Part shown: positions 46,970-59,760 of the stretch, piece after piece | Layout: every line of letters starts with the position of its first letter | How positions within the stretch are numbered: the stretch's first letter is position 1 | NCBI GenBank assembly: GCA_036936605.1 | Contig: JAUPFV010000001.1 | Location: forward strand, 344,049,081 to 344,113,080 | Direction of reading: 5' to 3' | Origin: Limnanthes douglasii subsp. nivea | Lineage: Eukaryota; Streptophyta; Magnoliopsida; Brassicales; Limnanthaceae | DNA length: 64,000 bases | Made by a program: the position numbers and the translations under genes | Notes under the pieces: model-generated | The model's input: the letters and a program-made list of their open reading frames with translations, nothing else | What the model was told of the DNA's origin: nothing | The model's database searches: none

Positions 46970-47927
46970 AGTGGTGCGTTGAGCGTGGATATCAAATATC
47001 AATATTCGGTTGTTGGCGAAGAAGACAAAGTAGAAAAATGAAGATTGCAAATTTTGGAGTAAAGTCAAGCGCATTTATAATAATGGATTTATCGAGCGAA
47101 ATATTAGATTCAAGCTATCTACTAGATGGATATGTCCGTAGTAGAAATGACATCTAGTGTGGGGAATGGATCTGCTAGGATTTGGCTGGAGTTTGTTGAA
47201 GGATTGTTGATGTAGGTGGAGATTTAATCCAAAAAGTACCTGAAGAGGTTTAGTACTGACAATGGCGTGGTATTAATGAACCGACCATTCACTAACTATT
47301 GTTCTGAATTCGGTATACATAGGTGCATAATCTTGAAGAGTACCTCGAAGTATGGAATAGCTGAGAAGATGAGACATATATTAGTTGGAGTAAGGGTTAT
47401 GCTTCTAACATTTGGATATAAAAAGAGATTGAGTGAATGAACTGTTTTGGACAGCTAACATCAACATGAGCCCATGGACTTTCAGTCTTCATGGAGATGT
47501 AATAGATGCCAGAGGTGGAGTTGGAGTTGAGATTGAGTTTGAACATAAGGGTGGAGATGTGGATACCTCTACCAATGTTGTTTTCAAGCTAGGTCAGGTT
47601 TTTCCTTTGCAAAGGAAGTTCAACCATTGTTGGGTTCGGATCTTGATTAGAAGTTTGATGTGTTAAAGGTTTCAAATGTTCAAACTGTGGAACATATTTC
47701 AAGTGTTGCTTGATCTGATTTTTAGATAGGTCAGATGAATGTGCTACCGTTTTCTTGAGTGTAGGAAGTCAGGAGACTGGTGTGTTGGGAAGTATTTCCT
47801 CGATAGAGTTCGCGGAGTGCATGAGAATTGACCACTCCAGATGTGTAGGTGGATAATTTGTCTCCAGTGAGTAGTTGAAGTATCGGGGTAACAGATATTG
47901 GAGTTACCATAAGTCTAGGTGGAGAAT
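46970..47927 (+). pseudogene. Internal region A with a Copia integrase scrap
   Basis: The translation at 47235-47430 gives RFSTDNGVVLMNRPFTNYCS (integrase core Asp in STDNG), then SKYGIAEKMRHILVGVRVML (the core Glu region, normally NGIAERMNRTLL). Later ORF fragments (VEIEFEHKGGDVDTSTNVVF) resemble nothing specific. gag, protease, RT and RNase H are absent. Confidence 0.75.
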
Positions 47928-48831
47928 TTTTAAATGTAAGCTAAAAGTAATGTAAGACATAATCTTCTTTTCATATATTAGTTAGATTTTTATATTAATT
48001 ATATATTTTATATTAATTAGATTTCTATACTTATTATATATTTTGTATTCATTAGATTTCCTATATTAATTAGATTTCTATATTAATTAGATTTCCTATA
48101 TTAATTGGATATTCAATATTAATTGGATTTCCTATATTAATTGGATATTCTATATTAATTGAATTTTATATATTAATTAGATATTCTATATTAATTAGAT
48201 TTCTATATTTATTAAATCTTATATTAAATTATTCTTCTATATTTATTAGATTTTCTATTAATTTGGACTTCTATATTATTTAGATTCTTTAATTAATAGA
48301 TTAATATTTATCATAGACGACCTATAAATAAAAGAATATATAGCTTTGCAATTTGTGACGAGATGCAATGTGAGCTATATATTTCTTTAGAGAAAGAAAC
48401 TAACTCTAGGTCTTTTAAGGGATAAGTGATGTGAGAGATAAACACTGAAGAGAGGGTTCTGAGAATCGCGTCATCTTTTGTTGAGAATCGCGTCATCTTT
48501 TGTTACAAAGAGTGATTGAGTCATTTGTGTTTGATAGTATTTTTTAACCTACTTATTTATAAAATAATTGTTCGTTGCTCGTAGATATAGGATTTCTTCA
48601 CGATCCGAATCACATAAACATCTTATTGTGTGATTGTTTACTTTATATTTTTCTTGTTAACTTTGTTATTGAAATAAGGTAAGATATGAAGCTTGTATTA
48701 CCTCCTACGACCTATCAGGTAGGTGTTCGCCAACTGTTTGTCACTGCTTTGGCTGATTGGCTAAGATTTGACCTAGCGAGTCATGTTAGGGTTGGGTTGC
48801 ATCTTGTTCATATATTGATGGTTTCCCTAAC
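47928..48831 (+). repeat. Copia-like LTR, full, with an internal AT minisatellite
   Basis: About 904 bp. From 47980 to 48300 it contains about 18 copies of a 15-18 bp unit (tatattaattagatttc and variants). After that comes a TATA box (cctataaataaaag, 48318-48332), then a transcribed-like region ending in ccctaac. Confidence 0.8.
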
Positions 48832-49207
48832 TATTAGTAAGGTGAGAGATAAACACTGAAGAGAGGATTCTGTGAATCACGAGTGACTGAGTCCTTTGTG
48901 TTTGAGAGTCTTTTTGTAACCTACTTATTTATAAAAGGAGTATTTGTTGCCCGTGGACGTAGGATTTCTTCACGGTCCGATCCAAGTTAAATCTCTTGTT
49001 GTGAAATTGATTTATTTTTATGTTTTTATTGTTAACTTTATTCTTGAAATAAGGTAAGATTTGAAGCTCATATTACCTCCGACAACCACTCAGGTAGCTG
49101 TTCACCTACTGTTGGTCATTATTTCAGCTGAGTGGCTAAGATTCAGCCTATTGAGTCTTGTTAGGGTTGGTTTGGATCTTGTTTGGATATTGATGGTTTC
49201 CTTAACA
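48832..49207 (+). repeat. Partial LTR next to the full LTR
   Basis: Begins within the LTR at the ggtgagagataaacactgaag block (the homologue of about 48428) and runs to ccttaaca. It is therefore a second, 5'-truncated LTR serving as the left LTR of internal B. Confidence 0.75.
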
Positions 49208-50106
49208 ACTGGTGTAGTGAGCGTGGGGATCTGATATCAATATTCATTGTTGGTGAAGAAGACAAAGTAGAAAGACGAAGATCGTGGATCTTAGAATATA
49301 ATCAAGTGTAGTTATATTGTTGAATTCCATAAGGGAATTATTAGAAGATGCGTCTAATGTGAGGAATGCATCTGCTGGGATTTGGCTGGAGCTAGTTAAA
49401 GGTTTGTCAAAGCAGGTGGAGATTCAATCCAAGAAAGTACGTAAAGAAGTTTAGAACTAACAGTGGTGTGGTATTAGTGAACCGACCATTCACTAGCTAT
49501 TGTTCTAAACTTGGTATGCATAGGCGCAAAATCTTGAAGAATACCTTGAAGCATGGAATAACTGAGAAGATGATCCGTAACTTACTTAGGCTTATGCTTA
49601 TGACAGCTGGACATAATATGAGATTGAGTGAATGAGCTGTTTTGGACACCTAACATTGTCAACATGAATCCTTGGACATTCGTTAGTCATGGAGATGTAA
49701 TAGGCGTTGAAGATGGAGCTGGAGTTGAGATGGAGCTTGAACATAAGGGTGGATATATGGATATATCTACGAAATCTATTTTCACGGTAGGTTTGGGTTT
49801 GGCCTTTGCAAAGGAAGTTCAATCATTGTTAGGTTTGGGTTTCAACTTGAATTTTGATGGGTCAAAGGTTTCAAATGTTCAAACTGTGGAGCATCTTTCA
49901 AGTGTTTCTCGATCTGATTTTAAGATAGGTCAAATGGATGTGAGAAGTTAAGAAAATGATATGTTGGAAAGTATTTCCTCGATAGAGTTCGCAGACTGCA
50001 TGAGAATTGATCACTCTATATGTGTAGATGGACAATTTGTCTTTAGTGAGTAGTTGAAGCATCGGGGTAATGGATATTGGAGTTACTATAAGCCTAGGTG
50101 GAGAAT
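49208..50106 (+). pseudogene. Internal region B with a Copia integrase scrap
   Basis: Same structure as internal A. At about 49440-49610 the frame gives FRTNSGVVLVNRPFTSYCSK, where the core Asp reads Asn (TNSG for TDNG), and HGITEKMIRNLLRL. An open frame of 107 codons at 49628-49951 (NMNPWTFVSHGDVIGVEDGA) parallels the frame in A and is of unknown function. Confidence 0.75.
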
Positions 50107-50801
50107 TGTTAAATGTAGGCTAAAAGTAACGTAAGGCATAATCTTTTTTTCTAAATTAGACTGCTATATTAATTAGATTTTTATGTTAATTAGATTTATA
50201 TATTAATTAGAGTTCCTATTTTAATTATATTCATATATTAATTAAATATTATATTAATTTAGTCTTCTATATTATTTGATTTCTTATTAATTTGGTCTTC
50301 TTTATTAATTAGATTTCTTAATTAATGGATTAAGATTTATCACAGATGGCCTATAAATTGAAGAAGATATTTGTGACGAGATGAGATGTGAGTTGTATAT
50401 TTCTGTAGAGAGATAAACTAGCTCTCGGTCTTTTGAGAGATAAGTTAGGTGAGAGATAAACACTAAAAAGAGGGTTCCATGAATCACAAGTCCTTTGTGT
50501 TTGAGAGTCTTTATGTAACCTATTTATTTATAAAAGTAGTATCTTGTGCCCGTGGATGTAGGATTTCTTAACGATCTGAACCACGTAAATTTTATTGTGC
50601 GATTGTTTACTTTGTGTTTTTCTTGTTAACTTTGTTCTTGAAATATGGTAAGAGTCGAAACTCATATTACCTCATACGGCCTCTCGGGGAGGTTTTCCCC
50701 AACTTTTGGTCACTACTTTGGTTGAGTGGCTACGATTTGGCCTAACTAGTCTTGTTAAGGTTTGGTCAGATCTTGTTCAAATATTGATGATTTCCCTAAC
50801 A
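50107..50801 (+). repeat. Copia-like LTR, full, right end
   Basis: 695 bp, TGTTAAATG to CCCTAACA. It has a shorter AT minisatellite than the 47928 copy, which explains most of the length difference. TATA box: ggcctataaattg near 50348. Confidence 0.8.
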
Positions 50802-52679
50802 CACATGTTATATATAAACGTTTTAGAATATCTTCTGGAAATAATTGCAAAAGCAAAAAACTTCACTTTCTTTCTCAGTTCGTGATTCTCTCTCTCTCTC
50901 TCTCTCAAATCTAATATTGGAACTCATAAATCTTTCAAATTAAAAATTCGTGCAACAAATTTTAGTGAAATCACAAACGGTTCAACATAAATCAACTACT
51001 AAATCAGGTTTTCACGATAAATTTACTTTCTTTCGTCTTTAATTTTTCAATTGTTATGTTTATAATCATTTGTATTATCTAAGAACTGTTCGTGTTTGAT
51101 TTTAGATGATTTGTATATCTTCTAAACAACAAAAAATAAATTAGTAACCTAGTACTTGTGTACCTGTTTAAAGGTACAGGGATGATTTTTTTTTCTTATT
51201 CCGCAAACATCGTTGAACGTATTTACGCAACCAAATGATAGTAAATTTCCAAATCTAGTTTTTTTACTGATTTTGAAACTAAAAGACGTTTTTAACAATA
51301 AACTTTAATGTAATTACGCACCCAACTTACATTTAGTTTTCAGACCAACTTTCTGATTTTGCTTTTCAAACATAAAAAATATTTTTAACAACCCAAATGT
51401 GTGTATTTACACACCTAACAAATAGTTAGTTTCAATACCAATATACATGTATTTTAAGTTTTTAATGTAGATAAAAAAATATCAAAAGAATCAGTATTCT
51501 CCACATCATGAATTCTATATACATTTCACCTCATATAAGAAATAATAAAGAATGTTCATAAACATAAACGGAGCAAGGTGGGTTCATGTGGAGGCATATG
51601 AACCCACTCTTTTATGATATTACATATTTAGTATTAAGTAATAATAAATAGACTTTAGTCCGGTGGAAAACATCAAAGCTTGGAACCTATATATATATAT
51701 CATTTATTTATGAATACATATATATATATATATATAAATGTAAATTCAATAATGTTAATATCTAAGATATTTATTATTATTTTTCTACACGTTTCAAGCC
51801 CACTCTCAAAGTCCATCCCGAAAATTACGATCTTTAACCCTCAAACTGAATAATTTTCTTGTATTTGAAAAGAATTTAGAAATTAATTTTGGGGAATTTT
51901 AATCAAAATGAATCTAGTGGAATAGTATGTAATTATTATAGGAGACCGAATATAATATATTCAGAAACTGATAATAATTATATATTATTACAGTAGATGA
52001 AATAAATAATATATAATTATTATAGGAGACTAGAACTCCAATATATATATATATGGTCATTATAAACACAACTTCGGGATTCAATAGATCACTTTACAAA
52101 TTCTCTAAACGTTTCTTTCTCTATGAGAATCAAAAACTTTATTCTATGATTGTCACCCTAGCAAATCCAAATGTCTCATAGATAGTTTAATGAACATGAG
52201 GTCCAAGAAACCATAGTGTTTGGGTCCTGGCTACGCCACTACTCATGAAGAATTAAACATTTTTTTATTTATTTCAATAGGTAAGTTCAATTTGTTTTTG
52301 CAACCAAAAGCTAAATTCGCACCCAAGTTACTCACAATTATGCAACCAAGTTACTTATAGTTATGGAACCATGTTTAACCCATCTAAAAATGTACTTTCA
52401 TAACACGACTGCACGTAATTATACAATCACAATTTGGCAAACATGTATTTCTTTTTATTTTGCAGTGAGAAGATATGACGAAGACTTCGTTGAACGAATT
52501 GAAGATCTAGAAACAAAAACCAATGAATAAATTAAAGAAGTGGACGAATCAAATGTTATTCTTGAAGATCTTGTTGAAAAACAGAAAAAGGATAATCGAT
52601 CTATTTCTAACTCTAGTGGCAATGACATATTGCATCAAACATGAGGAGATTGCACATTAGACACAAAAATACCTTTCAA
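50802..52679. other. AT-rich, noncoding; microsatellites
   Basis: Contains a (TC)10 run (50887-50906) and (TA)n runs at 51689-51700 and 51717-51736. A minor coiled-coil-like frame lies near 52470-52600. I recognise no gene. Confidence 0.55.
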
Positions 52680-53197
52680 ATATGTGGTTATCCTCGATGG
52701 ATAGTGACCGTCTTAATATTTCATTCATCAAAACAGATATTAACGTTGCAAAAAAATTTATCTTCTTCAGTCGTGCAGAGGAATCCTTCCTCAAGGATAA
52801 GTCATGCAAAACCTGGCTTAAACTTTGTGATCGTAACTCCAAATTCTTTTGCAACAATATAAAATCTCATATCACCCATAACCAAATCCTCTCCATTAAT
52901 AATCACCCTAGTAACCAGTACACCATCCCTAAAGGGGTCGACAACATATTTTATTAACCATTTCACCAATCTTCTTGAGAATAAATAGCATCGTAGTTAC
53001 CCCAGTCTTAGTCGTATCAACAATCTCACCATTTACAAGCTTAACCCGCCAGACAAAATATATATGTTTCATTCAAATACTAATAATGAGATCGAAAAGG
53101 AATTCTTTAGTATTAACAAATAAATCCCTCGACCTAGATGCTTATAGCTCTAGCTTTTTTAAATTCTCATGGACTATCACAGGTATGGATGGAAATT
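52680..53197 (+). pseudogene. LINE ORF2 fragment, between endonuclease and RT (LINE-3, left piece)
   Basis: An open stretch from 52682 gives the conserved pre-RT motif of plant L1 LINEs: FSRAEESFLKDKSCKTWLKL then CDRNSKFFCNNIKSH. Shifted frames follow with ILSINNHPSN, NHFTNLLENK, and then the RT start IEKEFFSINKSLDLDAYSSS followed by FFKFSWTITG. It ends abruptly at 53197 where unrelated DNA begins. Confidence 0.8.
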
Positions 53198-53576
53198 GTT
53201 AGGGAGAATCCTGAAAAATTTATGCTAAAGTAATAACTATGTTGATTTAAGAAAGAACGATGATAATGTTTTACTTAGAATAATAATCTTCTTTTTCATT
53301 ATCTCTTTTAATTTATTTATATAAGATGTTTCTAAAATTAAGTCCATTACTCCATTACATAACTAATATTACAATCATGAACTGGTGGTAATTAATACGA
53401 GGAACATAACTGTTGTAATTAATGTCTATGTTCGTTGATCACGTTTGTTGGTGGGAGTGGTGGCGATAACCGTTCATATTACCAATGTCTAGCCTTGGGA
53501 TGATGTTGTCCTTATCCCTTGTGCTACTTTTCTCTGGTCTTGGTGACACATAGGCTCAGGAAGCTATTTGTTATGG

Positions 53577-53626
53577 CCCTCTCGGCTTGAGCTGTGCCGA
53601 TCGGTAAGCTTACCTTACCGAGAGGG
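53577..53626. other. Inverted repeat
   Basis: Arms ccctctcgg and ccgagaggg (9 bp, perfect) with about 32 bases between that themselves contain ggtaagcttacc, a 12-bp palindrome. It lies in the left part of the unidentified insertion. Confidence 0.75.
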
Positions 53627-54299
53627 ATCCTTCACAATTAGCATTGCACTGATCAATCATTGGTCTTCCTTAAAGGTATTACCCAAGACGAGGGGTAATA
53701 TGATATTACTTTGCCGCTTACGAGGTTCACAACCTACATAAAGGGTACTACCTTATTAGGGATCCCTAAATCCTTTTAATAATTTCAAACATATAGAGGG
53801 AATAATGAAATGAATATTGAAAAGTAAGCGGGAAAGATAACATGACGTGAGAATGCATGGTTACATGGTCCACATGGTGGGGTTTTGGATCAGCAAGTCA
53901 TCATTTCGGTTATCCCAAGCAGTGTGAGATTAAGTGTTATAGAGATTGTGTGACATACATAACAAACGACGTTCTTGTTTTATCATATATCTGACATCCA
54001 CAGGGCATCATACATGTGGGCAGTTTACAGGTTGCGCATGATAAGGACTAAATGAGACCGATGGGTAACACCCAATGGCTAATTAAAAAACCACCGCACA
54101 TTATCAATCTTGGATCTCAATCAAATTATGTGGTTGAGATTATTGGAATGAAGGTATTATATAAAGGTCATGTTGTTACATAGTAGAGACCTATTATTTT
54201 ATATTTCATTAAAGAGGTCATTATTCTACAAAACATTTCTAGGACCACCGATAATAACCATTGTATTTATCTAGTCATAGTCACTGTCACTACTCTGAA

Positions 54300-57190
54300 A
54301 ACTGTGACAGTAATTTTTTTAATAAGGTAAGGCTTTTGTTTTCATTTTGTTCTTCGAGATTCTCTTGTCTAGGTTTGGGAGAGGGATATGGTGATCGTTA
54401 GGTTAAGCGGTGACCGTTTTGACCGCGTAAGTGTTGTTGATATAGGTATCATTGTGGCTTGCCGACCCGAAAGCCCATTTGGCCATGTTCACTAACACCT
54501 TATCAAACCTTTTTTTCCTTTGGAGCCTTGGATCCAACACATGGCTCTTAAGAAAACGATGAAGAAAAAATTGAAGGAGGTTACTCTCGCCAGTAATCCC
54601 GCCGTCGAGCAAGTTGAAGCCAGGCTTTTCTTGACCAGTATTTCGAGAGGCTCACTCCCAAGTACACTCAACTGACGGAGGATTGGCATGTAAAATTTAG
54701 GAAGATGTATGGCTTTCATAATAAGGCAGAAAGTCGAGTTCCAAACCCTTAAGAAGAACCACACCAAGCCAGAGAAAATGAAACTTGCATGTACACTATT
54801 TATTTTTCTGAGGGTTGCATTTTCCTTTTCTTAATTTTATACGAGACACTTTTAGCTACGTACATATATTCTCACACTGGTAACAGTGAATGGATGACGC
54901 ATGCTACTAAGTATATTGATAAATTCAAAGGTGCTTCAGATTTTAGTTATTTTGGTTGATCTTCTAGTCACTGTTGATGTCACCAAGCTAATTGGGTCTC
55001 CTTTATTTTATATACATCTTTCCAGGTAAAAAAAGTTGGTAAAATTGTCGCAGTCGGAGAAAAAGTGGAAAAAGTCATTCATATTTTTATCGGAGAACTG
55101 GGAGCATGAGGATCCTCCAAAAAAATTACAATTATAGCGCAAATGGATGGCCACATGTAAGATGAGGTTGGTTACAAGTACTTGGTTAAACAATCATTCT
55201 TGTATTGTGTGAGGCTAACGATCATGTTTTGTTTGACGATGTAGGCTCCGGGTAGCATTAGCGGTATTTAAAAGACGAGGAAGGGGATGTTGTAAACCCT
55301 TTACACAGGTTATCAGCAGCAATATACGCTACTTGGAAGTTGGAGGCACCAAGAGTGTTTACCCCAATGAAGTACTTGCTAGCAAAGCTGGGGCAAATCC
55401 TTGAGTTGATGATGATAAGAAAAAATAAGTTGACCATAATCGGTACTGGCGATGAGGCGATGACATCACATATTTCGCAATGTTACTTTAGTGCTATGCG
55501 GACAAAAACCTCCCTGAAATCGATCGTGACGTTCCTCAGAAATGAAAAGGAAAAGAAACAGATGTTGAGGTGCCGTGAGGGTAGGAATGGGCTCGTTCAG
55601 AGACTGCAGCATGTGTAAAGAAAACTTGCAAGAGTAGCGGACCCCAAGCGAAAGAGACCATCAAGAGAGCAAAAGGAATGTAGGTGATCGGTCAAGTGAA
55701 AGTTGTTGAAGGTCCTACAGATGGTGGCAAGCCCGATGAGGCCCAAGATGTTGAGACATGGGCCGAGGAAGATAAGAATGATGAGTATATAGGTTCATTT
55801 CTCGAGGGGAGATGAAGGGGGGTAGAAGCCACATAAAGAAGGTGTTTGAGAAAAAATGGGTAGCCGGTGGGACGAAGGTTTGCACTTATAAATGAGGAGG
55901 ACGAAGAAGATGAAGAAGATGAACCCTTGGTGAATAAATCCAGAGGAAGGGAAAATGCCGATGGGGTGGATGGGTTAGGAAAAGTGAGATCTCGCATGCA
56001 GTGATCGAGCATAGTGAATAATATGACAACGAATCAAGGAAGACATGAGAGGAGGTCAGGCGAACCGCAACATCGACGCAAGAAGAAGAAAAAAAAGTAG
56101 AATTACCGCCTCTTAATTTTGCAGAGCGGTCAAAGCTGATAGTGAAGGTTATCAGGTCCATGTCGAGTCTTTAATGGTCAATATAGTGAGTTTAGATTGA
56201 GTCTTAACAACATAACAGACCCTCTGGCCTCATCAAGTAGTCAACCCCACACTCCGTTTTATTTTTTAAGGATTACCCACTGGTGCCATCAATGCTTATG
56301 TGTCGCCAATTGAAGCATTATCATAACTTTAATTTACGGTAACGCGCTGATGTCAGATATTCTTTAGAGGCAAGTGGAATTGACCATCAAGGTAATGTGA
56401 CATTTAATGTTTTGTGTACTACCAGTTTGATAGTCTAATGGATTACTTTTCTTTGTCGCGCAGACCCACTACAAATAGATGTGTTTGGAATACCGTCACA
56501 TGTTGCCTGCAAACCATCGAGCTATAGAAAAATGGAAATCGGAGAACCTATTATTTGGATTTGTAAGAGAGCTGACAATTGATTTGGCTAGATTCAAACA
56601 TGTCTATGGGTTGGACCGTACGCGCTTCTAAATGAGAACAAAATAGAAATCTAAAATCGAGTGGTTGTCTGAGATGACATTGGATAAGAGGGAGGCATTC
56701 CGCAAGCAGAGCCTGGAGTTGATTAGTGGGAAGACCTCGTTAATCGCTCAGAGTACGAAAATATTGGCCTAGAATGATGACTTCATGGCGCAGATTATCG
56801 GTCTTATGACGTAAAATATGGCTCAAGCAGGAATGGTGGAGGAGTTAAGCAAAAGGATGGTTGCTCTTGTGCTTGAGAATGCTAACTTAAGAGTGGACTT
56901 TATAAAAGTGAAAGCAGACGCTGAACATGTCGGGTAGAGGAGGAATAACTGGCCTTAAATGAAAGAGAGAGGCAAGTACTGGATGTCGCTTTGGGAATGA
57001 TAGGTGAGATGCAAAACGAGGTCAAATTAGAGATTAGAACAAGAATCTGGGCGTGTACCTAGGGATTTGTCGAAGTATGTACCTACCAAGGAAAGGCTTG
57101 AGGCGTCGGATGACGAAGAGAAAAAAAATGATATCAAGCATACAAGGTATCAAGTGAAGGTGTAAAATAAATACCTTAGGACCAGAAAGA
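54300..57190 (+). pseudogene. Decayed coding region of unknown function in the insertion
   Basis: Plus-strand pieces across frameshifts are RLTPKYTQLTEDWHVKFRKM near 54650, the 92-codon open frame 55340-55618, an acidic run INEEDEEDEEDEPLVNKSRG near 55890, REAFRKQSLELISGKTSLIA near 56690 and a coiled-coil-like VEELSKRMVALVLENANLRV near 56840. I cannot name a domain. The acidic and coiled-coil character resembles the extra ORFs of plant retrotransposons, which is only a guess. Confidence 0.35.
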
Positions 57191-57978
57191 CCTTAGTAGA
57201 AAGACCTCTAGGCATAGGGTAACCATATTCCAATGATCCTCCTAGAGGGGGTGTTGAGGATGATCGAAATGTACCATCCTTCACGGGTGAAAATTAACCT
57301 TATGAGTTCTCGAATCATGATGGACCGTGTTAGTAAACTTGTATTTGGTGTTTTGAATGATTCAAGTTATGTGTGATGGTTCGTATTTTGTAGGATTCAG
57401 TTTGTAATACAATGTTAAGTGCAATGTAATATTTTGCTGTTTGTGATATAGGATGCATATATTTTTCATATCTTAATTAAAAAGCACAGTGTGGCCCGTT
57501 GTATAGCCTCAAAAGGCTAACTGATTAACTGATTGCGCACGTGACCTATCAGTCAAGACACAATATCGGCCATTTAGTAGCCCTAAGCATGGTTAACGAA
57601 CCTGATCGCATCATTATCCTTACGGCTTAGGCTTAGTGGGCCCTCTTGCATAGCCTAGAGGCGTGGAAGGTTAGCCCATTCACAGTTTCACGATATTGGA
57701 CAAAGCTCAATATGGCTTATTATGTAACCCTAAAGCATGGTAACTTAACTCGTTCATAAAATTAATGGAGTTAGTTTTGGAGGAGTTAAAGAAAAAAAGG
57801 AGGAATAAGCGCCCATGAACGAAAGAAGTTTGCTTCCAGATGCTACATCTACCAAGCGGTCGATGCGGGGGGAGGAGGAATATATCTTTGGGCACGTACA
57901 TACGTCATTGATCTCATTTATTCTTGACAAGGACCAGGTTCACCACCAAAACTCGACCCACATGCCGCCTATTGTCAT

Positions 57979-59760
57979 TCCTAATCATAGGTAAAAATAT
58001 TTATAAAACAATCCATAATTTCTTTAATAAAAAATGTTTAGACTTGAGGTGGAATGAAGCGCAAATCGATATTATCCCCAAAATGGACAACCACTCATTC
58101 CCTTTTGATTTATAAAGTCATTTAAAAAATCTTGACCAACATAATACATAATTATATTTTATTTCTCGTTGTTTTCTGCCAATCTGCAATTACTCATTGC
58201 CACAGTCTTTTTGGTAACATTATCTTGTCCCAAGAATTCCTCTGTGGTTATAACATAAATAAAAATGGCATAGGTCTACCTTCAAAATCAACCTTATGAA
58301 GGTTTTTAATATTGTCCGTTGATGTCTTTCCTTGTTGTTATGGTATCCATGGACTTCCCCGCTCAAATGTTCTCATGGATTATCTAATGCATCTCTATTA
58401 TCTCTTATTCAATATGCATCAACGATTATTCTTTCGGCTCATTTAGAGAAAAAAGACCTCTACCCAAATATTACTCTTTTCTCATTCTTTTTTGTTCTAC
58501 TTATGAATGTCTTCTCGAACATCATTACAGAAAAAATATGATCACACTTTCATTTTCCACTGAAAGTATCATAAGCTTAAAATCATAAATATGTGCTTCA
58601 GTGACGAGCTTATAATTTTTATTCTTGCTGACACCAACTTCATCAAACTTATTCATGAGGGCCTTTTGGATTTTGCTTCTCTTTCGGGCGTCAGTTTCAA
58701 CCATAGGAAAAGTCAAATATTCCTTTCGGGTGTTAGTGATTCAGTGTGGCACAACATCAGCTTTATTTTAGGTTTCGACAGTGGTACCCTTCTTGTCCAT
58801 TACCTAGAAGTTCTACTAATTACATATGGGTTCTCTTATAACGATTGTAGACCCATTTTTAATAAAGATATTTTTTCATATTAATTCGTGGACATCCAAG
58901 CATCTTTTTTATGTCAAGATGATCTAGCTTACTGATTATGGGTTCTCTTAAATATTTCTTTTGATTTTGAGTGGTAAATCCACTTCATTATGGTGTGAAT
59001 GAATCAATTTTGAGAAATTTAAAACCAAGACCCTCTGGAATATGTATGTCGGTTCCTCATGTAGCTACGGGTGAAGGAAAGTTCTCAACTTAAGATCATT
59101 CACTGCCAAATTATAAAAATTTAGAATCACAAATGGCTCATCCACTGCCCTCTCGTATGACACTTGGATATATTCTAACTCCTTAGTGGACCGTTAGGGT
59201 CCTAATATTATTCATTATGCTCGTATGCGCAACAACAATAAAGTTGCAAACATTATTTCAAAGGGCTTTGGGAATTGACCCGCTCATATTTGCTATGGTA
59301 TAAAAAACCATCATTCTCACCTCGAGGAAATTATTAATTCTACTAGTGACCTCCCTATTTCCACAAAAAATTGAGGATATCAAAATCTCGCTTCCCAACC
59401 AGAAAAGTAAAATCTTTACAATCAACAACACTTATCATGTCATCTTCCCCGCAGCCCCTCCGATTTATTAGGCGAATCTAGTTTGAGATAAATTAAACAT
59501 TTCCATACACTCCTTCATAGTATGGTTGGCCATCCAAGTGAAGCTCTCCACTATAGACAAACTATTTCTTAGGATTTTAATAGATTCATATATTGTATCC
59601 TATGTAACAACTCATCTAGATCAATTTCCCATCTCTGTGCGAAGTGCCTTTTTCACGCTTTATATAAGAGGCTGGAAGCGCGAAGCTTTGCTACCCTATC
59701 CTTGACATGGATTGGCCTAACTAGCTTCACATGACCACTGTTTGGACCCTTCCTCCTCTG
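57979..59760 (+). pseudogene. LINE ORF2 remnant: RT and zinc-binding region (LINE-3, right piece)
   Basis: Translated pieces: GKNIYKTIHNFFNKKCLDLR and QIDIIPKMDNHS (57990-58100), GNIILSQEFLCGYNIN (58215), MKVFNIVR then the FPAQMFSWI segment (58295-58385), ELIIFILADTNFIKLIHEGL with LDFASLSGVSFNHRKSQIF (58605-58730), and LSYNDCRPIFNK-like FSYNDCRPIFNKD (58835). A cysteine motif CILCNN lies near 59595. The FADD motif is not preserved (FILADT). It begins at nearly the RT position where the left piece stops. Confidence 0.75.

Larger units (their letters stand above)
46670..50801 (+). mobile_element. Tandem pair of deleted Copia-like LTR retrotransposons
   Basis: Order: truncated LTR (46670-46969), internal A (46970-47927), full LTR (47928-48831), truncated LTR (48832-49207), internal B (49208-50106), full LTR (50107-50801). 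LTRs begin TGTTAAATGTAGGC and end CCCTAACA. The internal regions start with a primer-site-like tggtgcgttgagcg or tggtgtagtgagcg and end at aggtggagaat, a polypurine tract. Both internal regions keep only a short integrase scrap, so they depend on an autonomous relative or are dead. Confidence 0.8.
53198..57978. mobile_element. Unidentified insertion of about 4.8 kb within or between LINE fragments
   Basis: Begins TGTTAGGGAGAATCC exactly where LINE homology stops. Near 57240-57252 it has a purine tract followed by TGTTGAGGATGATCG (agagggggtgttgagg), as at a 3' LTR start. The two TG starts are only weakly alike, and no convincing LTR pair or target duplication was found. LTR retrotransposon is the best guess, but a TIR element or composite cannot be excluded. 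Confidence 0.4.

Noticed and set aside
55692..56161. Minus-strand frames with a long Ser run
   Set aside because: The Ser run is the complement of an acidic GAA/GAT-rich tract; no independent support for a minus-strand gene.
57252..57962. A 3' LTR of the unidentified insert pairing with 53198 onward
   Set aside because: Only the first 15 or so bases look alike; the rest does not align by eye, so an LTR pair is not claimed.
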